Origin: Rhizobium sp. BK399
Lineage (GTDB): Bacteria > Pseudomonadota > Alphaproteobacteria > Rhizobiales > Rhizobiaceae
Length of the DNA stretch: 64,000 bases
Assembly (NCBI RefSeq): GCF_014194695.1
Contig: NZ_JACIAH010000016.1
Location: 62,001 to 126,000, forward strand
Direction of reading: 5' to 3'
The first letter of the stretch is position 1, and every line of letters begins with the position of its first letter. Under the pieces are notes generated by a model. The model saw only the letters and a list, made by a program, of their open reading frames with translations, was not told where the DNA came from and did no database searches. This document shows, piece after piece, positions 53,654 to 62,880 of this stretch. Made by a program: the position numbers and the translations under genes.

Positions 53654-56149
53654 TCAGGGCCGGATTGCTGTGTCAGTCATCAAAGTGAAGGTGAATTTCG
53701 CGCCGTGCGGCTCAACAGCCTCAGCCCACAGCCGCCCCCCATGCGACTCGATGATGGAGCGGCAGATCGCCAGTCCCATTCCCATGCCTTCAGCTTTGGT
53801 GGTGAAAAATGCCTCAAATATCCGCTCCGGACATTCGATGCCACGGCCAGTGTCGCCGATTTCGACACGTACGGCGCCGTCCAAGTGACGAGCACGGACC
53901 GTCAATATGCGCCTATCGGAAGTACTATCCATCGCCTCGATGGCATTGCGCATAAGATTGACCAAAACCTGCTGGATCTGGACCTCGTCGAACGTGAGAG
54001 CCGGCAAGCCCTCATCGATCACCACGTCCCATCGGACATGGTGACCGGTCGCCTCATCGGCCAAGAGGTCGCACGTTTTGCTGATCACCGACCCTAGGTC
54101 CGAGACCGTCCGCGCGTCCACGCCCTGTTTGAACAGCGCGCGGATCCGCGCCACCACGTCCACGGCGGAATCTGCACTCTGAATGACGCGCTCCAGCGTC
54201 CCCAATGCACGCTCGACGTTCGGCGGCTCAGACGTCAACCACCTTTGGCAGGCGTCCGAACTCGAAACGAGCGCCGCCAACGGTTGCGCCACCTCATGGG
54301 CGATCGATGCGGAGAGTTCGGCAAGGGTGGCCGCCTGACTTGCGCGGGCCAGTTCCACTTGAGCGGCGCGCAGCTTTTCCTGTACCTGGACCTCATCATC
54401 GACATCGATGACGAGACCGTACCATTCGGAAATAGTTCCACTTTCATCGCGAAGCGGCTCAAACCTGCTGTCGAGCCAGCGAAACGATCCGTCGCTCGAG
54501 CGACGACGGTACCGGAAGGCGAAGGTTTGCCCTGTACTAAGACAATGCGCGGCTGTCCTGGAAACCTTTTCCACATCATCGGGATGAATCAGCGCGCGTG
54601 CGGTGGCCAGGAAGTCGGAAAAGTTGGCATCGGCGAACCCGAGTGCATCCGAATACCGCTTATTGATGTAGGTCATCTCACCAGACGGCAGCCAGCTACA
54701 GACTTGTATCGGCAGGGCATCGAGCAGTCCGTGGAGATGCCGCTCACTTCGACTGAGCGCATCTTCAGCATTTATCTGGCCGTCTATGTCATGAGAAATC
54801 CCATACCATTGGAGGATTCGCCCATCTTGATCCCGGAAAGGTTCCGCGCGCCCCTCCATCCAGCGGTACACGCCGTCTGATCGACGAACCCGGTAACGAC
54901 TTGAAAAGCTAACTCCGGTGGCAAGGGAGCGCTGCAGTGTTGCTGTGACGCTCTCGATGTCGTCGGGATGGATAACCTGCTCCACATTGAGTTCCAGCGA
55001 TGCCGTCCCTTCTGTTCGAACGTCGGGGATGGCGAAACCGAGGTAGTCGGTCAGACGCTTGTTGTGGAATATCGGTTGTCCGTCCGGTGCAAGCATCCAG
55101 AGCCGGCCCGGAACCATATCGATGAGTTGCGTGAGACTTTGCTCTCGCGCTTTCAGGTCCGACAGGGTCTTTCGCTGTACGTCGATGTCAATCGATGTGC
55201 CGTACCATCCAACGATCAGGCCCCCTTTGTTGCGAACCGACCTGGCGGCGCTTCTGGCCCACGCGAAACCAGATTTGCGTCGGATGCGATGTTCGGCGTT
55301 GAATGGCTCGCCGGTCCTTATCGAATGAGACCATTTTTCAGCTACCGCATCGTACTCGTCGGGATGAAGCAACTGCTTCCAGGCGATATAGCCATCGTCC
55401 AAGGAGCGATTTAGCTCGTCCGGTGTCTTGCCGAGCGTGGCCTGAGCGAACAACGGCAGATAGATCCACCGCCCCTCGGCATCGAACGCCCACCCATTTC
55501 CGAACAGCTCCTCGACAACGTGCGCCGCCCGAACCGGTCCCAAACCAGCAGCGTCAAGCCGTTCGCCGTCAATGCACATCGGTTGTTCCTCGTCGGTAGA
55601 CAGGACATCGACATTCCCGCGCACGCCGTAGGTGGGATCGGTGCGAACTTCGCTCCACACGTAATTGCCATCCTGCTGCCTGAGACGGAATCTCATCACC
55701 TGAGGGACGCCAGTCCAAAACGCCCGTGCAGCAGCCTGCTCAGCCGTGGCGCGGTCGTGCGGGTGCATAAGACCCAAAAACTCCGCCGAGGCATCAATCG
55801 GCTGGCGTCTTTGTGGACGGCGTCCGGTTCCCTTTCTCACGCGGCCGGACTTGGCGTTGGCTGCGTAGAAAGCCGCAACGGCTAGGAAAGTAAGCGAAAG
55901 GAGTGCACCCCATATCGCGGGGCGGCCCGATCCGTGGCTTTCGATGACAAACATTGAGATGGTCACCGCGACGGCGAGGCTCGCGTTCAGAATTTGAACG
56001 GTGCTCGTCCGGTCTTGAAAAAAAGCTAGGCCGATCGGGGCCACCATGGCGAACGGTGTCTGTGTCAACCAACACACCGCCAATCCGGCGGCAATGGCCG
56101 CGATTCCTACGTTATCGCGCTTCAAGGAAAGCGCTTTGCTGAGGATCAT
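53654..56149 (-). CDS. Multi-PAS sensor histidine kinase
   Basis: 831 residues. N-terminal membrane region (about 1-105), then four PAS/PAC modules (about 125-590; repeated phrases like LIHPDDVEKVSRTAA and FRDQDGRILQWYGISHDID), a phospho-acceptor His in SIAHEVAQPLAAL near residue 600, and the ATPase with NLMRNAIEAM, DTGRGI and GMGMGLAICRSIIESHGG. It resembles FixL/NodV-type kinases without heme-domain certainty. The start was set by CAGGAG five bases before ATG 56149. Paired with the FixJ-type regulator downstream. Confidence 0.92.
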   Translation of the reverse strand: MILSKALSLKRDNVGIAAIAAGLAVCWLTQTPFAMVAPIGLAFFQDRTSTVQILNASLAVAVTISMFVIESHGSGRPAIWGALLSLTFLAVAAFYAANAKSGRVRKGTGRRPQRRQPIDASAEFLGLMHPHDRATAEQAAARAFWTGVPQVMRFRLRQQDGNYVWSEVRTDPTYGVRGNVDVLSTDEEQPMCIDGERLDAAGLGPVRAAHVVEELFGNGWAFDAEGRWIYLPLFAQATLGKTPDELNRSLDDGYIAWKQLLHPDEYDAVAEKWSHSIRTGEPFNAEHRIRRKSGFAWARSAARSVRNKGGLIVGWYGTSIDIDVQRKTLSDLKAREQSLTQLIDMVPGRLWMLAPDGQPIFHNKRLTDYLGFAIPDVRTEGTASLELNVEQVIHPDDIESVTATLQRSLATGVSFSSRYRVRRSDGVYRWMEGRAEPFRDQDGRILQWYGISHDIDGQINAEDALSRSERHLHGLLDALPIQVCSWLPSGEMTYINKRYSDALGFADANFSDFLATARALIHPDDVEKVSRTAAHCLSTGQTFAFRYRRRSSDGSFRWLDSRFEPLRDESGTISEWYGLVIDVDDEVQVQEKLRAAQVELARASQAATLAELSASIAHEVAQPLAALVSSSDACQRWLTSEPPNVERALGTLERVIQSADSAVDVVARIRALFKQGVDARTVSDLGSVISKTCDLLADEATGHHVRWDVVIDEGLPALTFDEVQIQQVLVNLMRNAIEAMDSTSDRRILTVRARHLDGAVRVEIGDTGRGIECPERIFEAFFTTKAEGMGMGLAICRSIIESHGGRLWAEAVEPHGAKFTFTLMTDTAIRP

Positions 56150-56282
56150 TGCAACTCCTGAGTCCAAACCATCCCACAATTGAACCGCTTGCTCAGCAGG
56201 CACATGGTGGTCGACTCTCGCGACTATCGATCGACGCCACTCCTGCACGGAGGACCGGTTAGGATCCCGCGCAGCGGGGCAA

Positions 56283-56368
56283 GCATCCAATGCGAACGAC
56301 GTCGGGATGGATTTTCTGACCATTGGATGCGTAGTTCATATATTACGGATGTTTCATGTCCGTAATAT
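56283..56368. promoter_or_regulatory. Two exact inverted repeats upstream of the kinase gene
   Basis: ATATTACGGA at 56340-56349 and its reverse complement at 56359-56368 (9-base spacer), and GCATCCAATG at 56283-56292 with its reverse complement at 56321-56330 (28-base spacer). They lie 134-219 bases before the kinase start. Such symmetric sites suit a response regulator or LysR-type protein; the cognate regulator is unknown. Confidence 0.5.
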
Positions 56369-56416
56369 GGCGATGAGTCGCGCCCTGTTCCTGTTGTCGG
56401 GAAGGATCTAGATAAG

Positions 56417-56605
56417 TCAGGATGCTGAGCACCGTACCACCTCGCAGCGATCAGCTTCTGCGTGAAGCGCGGCTCTGGCGAGGATTGCGCTGGGAGCCGC
56501 TCGAACAGCATACCGATAGAACGCGGCTCCGACTGCGGTTACGGCAATCCTTCGGGCCGCGCGGTGAAGTAGTTGCACTCCGAGAGTATTTTCAAGCTCA
56601 CACAC
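56417..56605 (-). pseudogene. LysR-type regulator remnant
   Basis: A 62-codon frame contains ELENTLGVQLLHRAARRIAV followed by TAVGAAFYRYAVRA, the second half of a LysR helix-turn-helix and linker. The recognition helix upstream is degenerate and the effector domain is absent. Not functional as a regulator. Confidence 0.5.
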
Positions 56606-56945
56606 TCGACCTGACAGTCGCAGGTGCCAGTTGCGCTGGGAACGGCCAGATCGAAACCGCCCCGATCAACAACTCGGGTGAAGAGGTAGGCGTGCTTGAG
56701 GTCAAGCATCGGATACTAAGACTTTTCTGTTCAGGTCCGATGGGATCCGAGGGTCACAGTCCGATGGGCTGCCAGACCCGAACCAAAGTTTACTCCTACA
56801 ATCGCGAAGTCGGGACCGAGCAGGTCTGAACCCCTCGAAAGCCGCGACCGGTGATGTCTCAATTCGGGTGCGGCTTTGCAGCGCCGACCATATTTGCTGT
56901 TAAGCTGGTGCTTTTTCGCCAGCGCGGAGACTCCCAAGACGACAG
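56606..56945. other. Intergenic region
   Basis: About 340 bases between the LysR remnant and the nitroreductase stop. No gene, repeat or terminator recognised. Confidence 0.3.
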
Positions 56946-57611
56946 CTAATCTCCGACAAACGTGACCGTCTCATCAAGCTGGACGCGACCCGTCCGCGGA
57001 AAGCTCACCGAGGGATCCTCGTACCCGATCGACATGCCACAGTAGAGGATGAGCCCTTCCGGGGGTGAAAGAACCTCCGCGACTGTCTCGCGTACCTGCG
57101 ACCATGCCATCTGCGGGCAACTATGCAATCCTTCAGCGCGCAGCAGCAGCATGACGGTCTGCAGATACATGCCGACGTCGGCCCATTGCGGACGCCCGAG
57201 GCCCTGATCGATGTAGCAGAACAGTGCGGCGGGCGCGCCGAAGCAGTTCCAGTTGGCGATGGCCGCCCGCTGGCGCGCCTCCCAGTCCTCGCGCGCAATG
57301 CCCAGCGCGCTGTAGCGCTCACGTCCGAAAGCGGATCGGCGATCCTTGTATGGCGACTTCAAAGTGGCCGGGTACATCTCGTACTGTCGCTCGTCCCACT
57401 GGTCGCCGTGGGCCACGCGCTCGACCGCGCACGTCTTGAGTTCGACGAGTGGCGCCCCGGTCAGCACGTAAGTATTCCACGGCTGGATGTTCGATCCGGA
57501 CGGCGCCCAGGCCGCGGCGGTCAGCACCCGCTCAAGCACCTCCCGTGGGACGGGCTCGTCTTTGAACCCGCGCACCGACCGTCGGCTTGTGACTGCTTCA
57601 TATACGTCCAT
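56946..57611 (-). CDS. Nitroreductase family protein
   Basis: 221 residues, FMN-dependent nitroreductase fold. SRRSVRGFKDEPVPREVLER at the N-terminus, AAWAPSGSNIQPWNTYV, and the C-terminal GLILYCGMSIGYEDP are diagnostic. The substrate could be nitroaromatics or quinones. ATG 57611 follows AAGGAGGCGATCATC, which excludes the longer reading. It is different from the shorter nitroreductase at 18.4 kb. Confidence 0.92.
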   Translation of the reverse strand: MDVYEAVTSRRSVRGFKDEPVPREVLERVLTAAAWAPSGSNIQPWNTYVLTGAPLVELKTCAVERVAHGDQWDERQYEMYPATLKSPYKDRRSAFGRERYSALGIAREDWEARQRAAIANWNCFGAPAALFCYIDQGLGRPQWADVGMYLQTVMLLLRAEGLHSCPQMAWSQVRETVAEVLSPPEGLILYCGMSIGYEDPSVSFPRTGRVQLDETVTFVGD

Positions 57612-57677
57612 GATGATCGCCTCCTTGCGGCTGGCCATTCGCTTCGCCTAACCGCCACGAAGCCTAGTAGCGCGTGC

Positions 57678-57703
57678 CCAAACCAACCGACAACCCAAAC
57701 CAA
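57678..57703. repeat. Direct repeat upstream of the nitroreductase gene
   Basis: CCCAAACCAA occurs at 57678-57687 and 57694-57703, spaced 16 bases start to start, 67-92 bases before the nitroreductase ATG. It could be a tandem activator site. The surrounding gap 57612-57935 shows nothing else. Confidence 0.35.
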
Positions 57704-57935
57704 ATGTCTAGATCGTCCGCTCGCAAGTACTGGAGGCCGAAGCCTCGAAGCTCGACGGCACGTCGACGGAATTCGCCTCGGTAAAATAGCCCCCAAGCAA
57801 ATCCGCTGGGACTGGAGATCGTGTCATGTGGCGAACCTCATGGAGCAGCAGCAAGTAGCTCGACCGCTTGGTTTCTTGACCGGAAATGAAGGGCTGTTGA
57901 TGGCCGGGAGCCAGACTATGCGATCGTCTGGCTCG

Positions 57936-58220
57936 TCACCGGTTGTCGACCCGCTTGTTGAAGGGATATATGCTGACGCTCCTCCAAACTCCTGCTCTCT
58001 TGAATGGATCGTCTTCATTAAAATCAACTACTTCTTGCTTGGTGGTCGCGTCGAAGATGAACAGCGAACCGATCATTGTTTCATGGTCGTCGGCAAGGAC
58101 GGGACCGGAGACGACTGTTTTCATCGCACCCGTTGACAGGTAGGCCTTGTGGTCATCGTAGTTCGCAAGCCGTTTCGCTTGAGCATTCTCATGATCGAGG
58201 CAGTGAACAACATAAAGCAC
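57936..58220 (-). CDS. YciI family protein
   Basis: 94 residues, YCII-related fold (LYVVHCLDHENAQAKRLANY, then DHKAYLSTGAMKTVVSGPV and DPFKRAGVWRSVSIYPF). The conserved His and Asp of the proposed active site (HKAYL, and DP) are present. Activity is not established for most members. It stands alone between remnants. Confidence 0.9.
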   Translation of the reverse strand: MLYVVHCLDHENAQAKRLANYDDHKAYLSTGAMKTVVSGPVLADDHETMIGSLFIFDATTKQEVVDFNEDDPFKRAGVWRSVSIYPFNKRVDNR

Positions 58221-58350
58221 GAACAGCCCTCCCCACTTCTGACAACGCCACCGCCCTCACCGATTGGCTGCCGGTAGCCGGACTTGATGAAACTGCGCTC
58301 CCGGGCTGTGGTGACCGCGTCGGCGTCTCAAGGCGCCGACGCGGTTATCG

Positions 58351-58640
58351 TCAGGCAGCGTCGACGCTGACACGCTCCCGGGACGAGCCAATATAACCGT
58401 CGTGCACGTCTTGGGCACGTGCGTACTCCGGCTGGAAGCGCACGTTGGCGTAGTGCGAGTTCTTTTCAGCCTCCTGGGCACGCTTGCCAAGCTCTGCCGT
58501 ATCGCCAAAGCCCAGTATTTCGCGGGCCAATGCGGTGAGCGGACCGTCTACATGGTACTCCGTCCGCTGCATGGTCAGCAGGTTGATCAGGTAGAGCGGC
58601 GTCCTCGCTAGCGTCCACCAGACCGCGGTTGCGCAGGTCT
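58351..58640 (-). pseudogene. Unrecognised gene remnant
   Basis: The minus-strand frame reads AVWWTLARTPLYLINLLTMQ, then GPLTALAREILGFGDTAELG and SHYANVRFQPEYARAQDVHD, ending in a stop at 58351. It has good coding character, but upstream a TAG interrupts the frame near 58640 and no start is found. I think it is the C-terminal part of a larger protein whose family I do not know. Confidence 0.4.
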
Positions 58641-58835
58641 ACGGAAGGGCCGCGCGCCGGGATGCATAAAGGGGTGTTCGTGCTGGCAAGCGGTAGGAAG
58701 GTTCGATGCCACGGGCGGGAGTCCATCGACGGAAACGGAAATGCGACTTAGATCGACGGCGCCGTTGAGGGACGTCACATAACGATCAGCTTGGGCCGTC
58801 GAGCTCATCAAGACAGTCTCCGAACCCTATATAAC

Positions 58836-59498
58836 TCACTGATCGACAGGGGTAGAACTGGCGGCAGCAAGCATTATTGGAGTGAACGCGGTGCCTCGAC
58901 CCTGAGCATAAGCCAGCTGAATAATTAGCTCAGCCAGTGGCTCGAGGTACCGAGCACATGCAATACCGCCAGTGTCAATGGCATCGTACCCTATATCGCG
59001 AACCAGTGCCGCCACCCGCTGCTTCGAGTCGGCATCGTCTCCCGCCAGGAAAACTTGGGGCGTGATGCTCCCGTACGACGAGTCGGCGGACACGACCTCC
59101 GCGAAAATGGCATTAAACGCTTTCACGACCTTTGAGTGTGGCGCAAGCCTCTGGCATGTTTCTCCGGCCGAATCCGTATGGCCGATTGTAAGTTGCATAT
59201 AGTCGGATGTGAGTGGATTGGTGCAATCGACAACGATTTTGCCATCAATGGCTCCCAATCGAGCCAGTGTTTCCGGCAAATTGTCAAATGGAACGGCGAT
59301 AAAAATCACGTCTGCTTCCGAGACGAAGGAAGCCGCATCTCCTCCGCGGACGCCAAGCTGTTCCGCAGCAGCCTGCCCGGTTTTATGATCCCGAGATCCC
59401 AGCAAGACTTGATGCGAGGTTCCTGCAAACCGCTTCGCCAAGGCGCTTCCGACATTGCCCGTTCCCACAATCAGAAGTGTCAATGTTGAACCGGACAT
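58836..59498 (-). CDS. NADPH-dependent F420 reductase-like protein
   Basis: 220 residues. Rossmann start LLIVGTGNVGSALAKRFAGT, then LLGSRDHKTG, VIFIAVPFDNLPETLAR, and the family's VVDCTNPLT and HSKVVKAFNAIFAEV. This NpdG-like family includes F420:NADPH oxidoreductases and many members in F420-free bacteria, where they likely use another hydride acceptor; rhizobia lack F420. Transcribed away from the cyclase gene with a 142-base gap. Confidence 0.88.
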   Translation of the reverse strand: MSGSTLTLLIVGTGNVGSALAKRFAGTSHQVLLGSRDHKTGQAAAEQLGVRGGDAASFVSEADVIFIAVPFDNLPETLARLGAIDGKIVVDCTNPLTSDYMQLTIGHTDSAGETCQRLAPHSKVVKAFNAIFAEVVSADSSYGSITPQVFLAGDDADSKQRVAALVRDIGYDAIDTGGIACARYLEPLAELIIQLAYAQGRGTAFTPIMLAAASSTPVDQ

Positions 59499-59640
59499 TT
59501 AAGCCTCACAGCTGTCGACGTATAAACTCAAAAATGTTCTCGACGCCATTGCGCGTCAAGCAGATTCTCTCCGAGAGTAATCGATTCCGTACTATGGTGG
59601 CTAAGGCCACAGGATCTGGTTTTCGCGATTGGAGACGCCC

Positions 59641-62600
59641 ATGTCGCTTACGCTCCGACAATGGCTCGAGCAGATAGGCTTACCGGAATATGCCGACCGG
59701 TTCGAGGAAAACAACATTGACTTCGGAGTGCTTGGATACCTAACCAGTAGCGATCTTCGCGAAATTGGGGTTAAAGCCGTCGGCGACCGGCGACGATTGA
59801 TTGTTGCCGCGAAGCAGGTCGGTGCCGAACCGTCTCGGGTTGTTCCTATATCGGATCAAAGTGATCATACGGGAACAGCACCCCGCCAGGCCGGAAGAGC
59901 GGAACGACGAAACCTAGCAGTGCTCTTCTGCGACCTTGTAGGTTCCACCCATATGTCGGAACAGCTAGACGCCGAAGAGTTGCGCGACATCGTTGCCGGC
60001 TACCAATCGACGTCAGTCAGAGTGGTCCGGAAATATGGCGGGACGATAAGCCAGTTTATGGGCGACGGCGTAATGGCCTATTTCGGGTGGCCCAATGCGC
60101 GAGAAAACAACTCAGAAAGCGCCGTTCGGGCGGCGCTTGAGCTCAGCAAGGGGGTCAGAGAACTAGGGCTGTCCTCGCGCATTGGGATTGCCACCGGCTC
60201 AGTGATCGTCGGCGATATTCAAGGTGACAATCTCAGCCTCAAGGATCAGGTCGTGGGCCGAACACCCAATCTTGCTGCTCGCCTGCAATCGGAAGCGGAA
60301 GCCGACACCGTCGTTGTTACCAATGAGACCCGTGCTGTGGCTGGCGAGGAGTTCGTCTATAGCGACCTTGGCCTTCGGACAATGAAGGGGATTTCATCGT
60401 CGGTAAGAATCTGGCGTGTCGATGGAATTAGGCTGCGTGGAACTGTAGAGCGCATTGCCCACTGGGACACGCCCATTTTCGGCCGCGGTGAACAACTCGA
60501 TGCTTTGATGCGGCTCTGGGACGACGCAAAGATCGGCGGTCAGCGCTCTGTGCTTGTTCAAGGAGAGCCGGGGATTGGCAAGTCGCGCTTGGTCTCCGAA
60601 GTACTGACGCACGCGGAACCAGGTCGAGACTCCGTGCTGATGGAATTTCAATGTTCACCCTTCCATAGCCACGAGCCACTGTTTCCGGTGCTCGACCAGC
60701 TCCGGCGCTCTGTCCTGCCCGAGGGAAATGTCGGCTCGTCTGCCCCGCTTCAGACGCTCGAAAGAGACGCTAGCCAAGAACGTCGTGACGCCGCCCAAGT
60801 CCTCGTCGGGCTCCTCTCAGGTGATCCGGACTTTCATTTTGCCGGACTGACGGCCAGGGGACGGAAGGAAAGGACGTTCGGTGCGATCCGGTCGGTGCTC
60901 GATACAATTTCCATGTTTCGAACACTCTTGATCGTCGTGGAGGATCTCCATTGGGCAGACCCGAGTACCCTCGAATTTTTTCAGCGGTTCATTGATGATC
61001 CTGCGAGGCGAAACACTCTCGCAGTGTTTACGTGTCGCAGTGAAGCCACGCCGCAACTGTCCGAGATGCGATTCGATGAAGTGGTTGACGTCCCGCGTCT
61101 CTCGTACGGCCAAGTGAACCAGCTGATTGAGGCCATCACAGGCAGTGCCGATACACCCGAACCGGTTCGGGCCGCCATCGCGGACCGCTCCGACGGCGTT
61201 CCTCTTTATGTTGAAGAACTCGTGAAATCGGTGATGGACGGCGATCAACTGCCTCACGCAAGCCAGGGGCGCGATCTCCATGTGACGTCCATCCCGATGA
61301 CCTTGCACGACTCGCTCATCGCAAGGATAGACCGGCTACCGATGAAGATGGAAATACCACAGACGGCGGCAGCGATTGGTCGGGAATTTTCTTCCCATGT
61401 ATTGAAGATGGCGCTTGGGTATCGTGGATCTGAAGTCGATAACGCATTGCGCCACTTGATCAGCGCTCAGGTCGTGAAGGCCGACCAAGGAAGGGCTGGC
61501 CATTTCGTTTTCAAGCATTCGTTGATGCGCGATGCGATATACGAAAGCATGCTCTCTAAGGCGAGGAAGGCTGTGCATTGCCAGATCGCTGTCGCCTTGG
61601 AGAATACCCATTCGGCAGGCAGGTCACCTCACGTTCTCGCGCATCACTGGGCCTCCGGCGGGAACGACATTAAGGCGTTTGAGTACTACTCGCAGGCAGC
61701 CACCCTCGCTAAGGCAAATTTTGCGAATAAGGAGGCCATTTCGTACTTCCGGCAGACGCTGCAACACTTGCGCCTAGCGGAGGACGGTTCGAAGCCGCTC
61801 GCGGCCGACCTGAAGATATCGCTGCTTGAACAACTGAGCGAGGTGCTGTTCCTGTCGCACAATATCGACGAAGCGGAATTGGCCCTGCGCGAGGCCATGG
61901 AGCTCGCGCCAAACGAGCCCCTTCAAAGGGCCCGCCTGCTCCGAAAGCTGGGGGTAGCTCTCCAACAAGACCGAGATCGGGCGTTGCAAGTACTCGAAGA
62001 GGCGGAGCAAGTCCTCAACAAGCTCCCGGATGCTTCGACCGAAGATGCGCTACGCGAGTGGATCGAAGTTCAGCTTTCGAGATGCAACGCCAACTACTGG
62101 AGCGGCAACGGCAGCGAGATGAGCAATCTGTTGAACCGAATTTCCCCGAGACTGGATGTCTGCTCAGCCGAACAACTGGCAGAATTCTTCAATCAGTCCG
62201 TCCTCCGAGACCTGCGGCTCCAGCGATATCGCACGTCTTTGGCCACCATCAAGCATGCGCGGAACTATGCGAACGCTGCCAAGTTGACCAACAACCTCGC
62301 TACCATCTCGTCGTCGTTGTTCATCCTGGGTTTTACATATCTACACAGCAACAAACTCCGGAACGCCGAGCGCACCCTGACCAGCGGAATGCAAGCAGCT
62401 CAACGGTCCGGCCACAAGGCGATTGAGCTCCGCTGTCGTGTGTATTTAAGCTTGGCGTTTCGACTGCAAGGTGAGATCGACGCCGCTGTTGCATCAGCCA
62501 GGGAAGCAATGGAAACGGCTAGAATCGAGGCGATGTCAGAATATGTCGGTCTCGCCAGCGCAAACCTTGCGTGGGGTCACTGGAGAAGAGGTCGACCGGA

Positions 62601-62880
62601 GGATGCCCGTTTGGAAGCGGAGCGCGCCCTCCGGGAGTTTGACAAGTCCAAAATTGCGTATCCATTTGAATGGACTGCCCTCCTGGTCTTGTTGACAACT
62701 GCCCACGAAGACCGCGATAGGGTGAGAGCACTGTGCTGCCGTCTCTTGCGTGAGACTCAGCAAGAGTTACCAGAACGTGTACGAATAGCGGTAGAGAGAC
62801 TCTCAGTGAGTTCAGAAGCCGATCAGCCAGCGATAATTCAGCTATTGCTTGCGTCGTGCAGACGGCGAAACCTTCTATGA
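59641..62880 (+). CDS. SAM-domain/class III cyclase/AAA ATPase/TPR signalling protein
   Basis: 1079 residues, cytoplasmic. Order: SAM domain (about 1-65, LRQWLEQIGLPEYADRFEEN), class III cyclase (about 85-265; metal Asp in FCDLVGST and FMGDGVMAYFGWP, Asn and Arg in NLAARLQ), AAA/STAND-type ATPase (Walker A GEPGIGKS near 310, Walker B LLIVVEDLHWAD near 428), then TPR-like repeats to the C-terminus. The active-site set is complete, so cyclic nucleotide synthesis is possible. This architecture is common in rhizobia and mycobacteria; the signal is unknown. ATG 59641 has GGAG six bases before it. Confidence 0.92.
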   Translation: MSLTLRQWLEQIGLPEYADRFEENNIDFGVLGYLTSSDLREIGVKAVGDRRRLIVAAKQVGAEPSRVVPISDQSDHTGTAPRQAGRAERRNLAVLFCDLVGSTHMSEQLDAEELRDIVAGYQSTSVRVVRKYGGTISQFMGDGVMAYFGWPNARENNSESAVRAALELSKGVRELGLSSRIGIATGSVIVGDIQGDNLSLKDQVVGRTPNLAARLQSEAEADTVVVTNETRAVAGEEFVYSDLGLRTMKGISSSVRIWRVDGIRLRGTVERIAHWDTPIFGRGEQLDALMRLWDDAKIGGQRSVLVQGEPGIGKSRLVSEVLTHAEPGRDSVLMEFQCSPFHSHEPLFPVLDQLRRSVLPEGNVGSSAPLQTLERDASQERRDAAQVLVGLLSGDPDFHFAGLTARGRKERTFGAIRSVLDTISMFRTLLIVVEDLHWADPSTLEFFQRFIDDPARRNTLAVFTCRSEATPQLSEMRFDEVVDVPRLSYGQVNQLIEAITGSADTPEPVRAAIADRSDGVPLYVEELVKSVMDGDQLPHASQGRDLHVTSIPMTLHDSLIARIDRLPMKMEIPQTAAAIGREFSSHVLKMALGYRGSEVDNALRHLISAQVVKADQGRAGHFVFKHSLMRDAIYESMLSKARKAVHCQIAVALENTHSAGRSPHVLAHHWASGGNDIKAFEYYSQAATLAKANFANKEAISYFRQTLQHLRLAEDGSKPLAADLKISLLEQLSEVLFLSHNIDEAELALREAMELAPNEPLQRARLLRKLGVALQQDRDRALQVLEEAEQVLNKLPDASTEDALREWIEVQLSRCNANYWSGNGSEMSNLLNRISPRLDVCSAEQLAEFFNQSVLRDLRLQRYRTSLATIKHARNYANAAKLTNNLATISSSLFILGFTYLHSNKLRNAERTLTSGMQAAQRSGHKAIELRCRVYLSLAFRLQGEIDAAVASAREAMETARIEAMSEYVGLASANLAWGHWRRGRPEDARLEAERALREFDKSKIAYPFEWTALLVLLTTAHEDRDRVRALCCRLLRETQQELPERVRIAVERLSVSSEADQPAIIQLLLASCRRRNLL

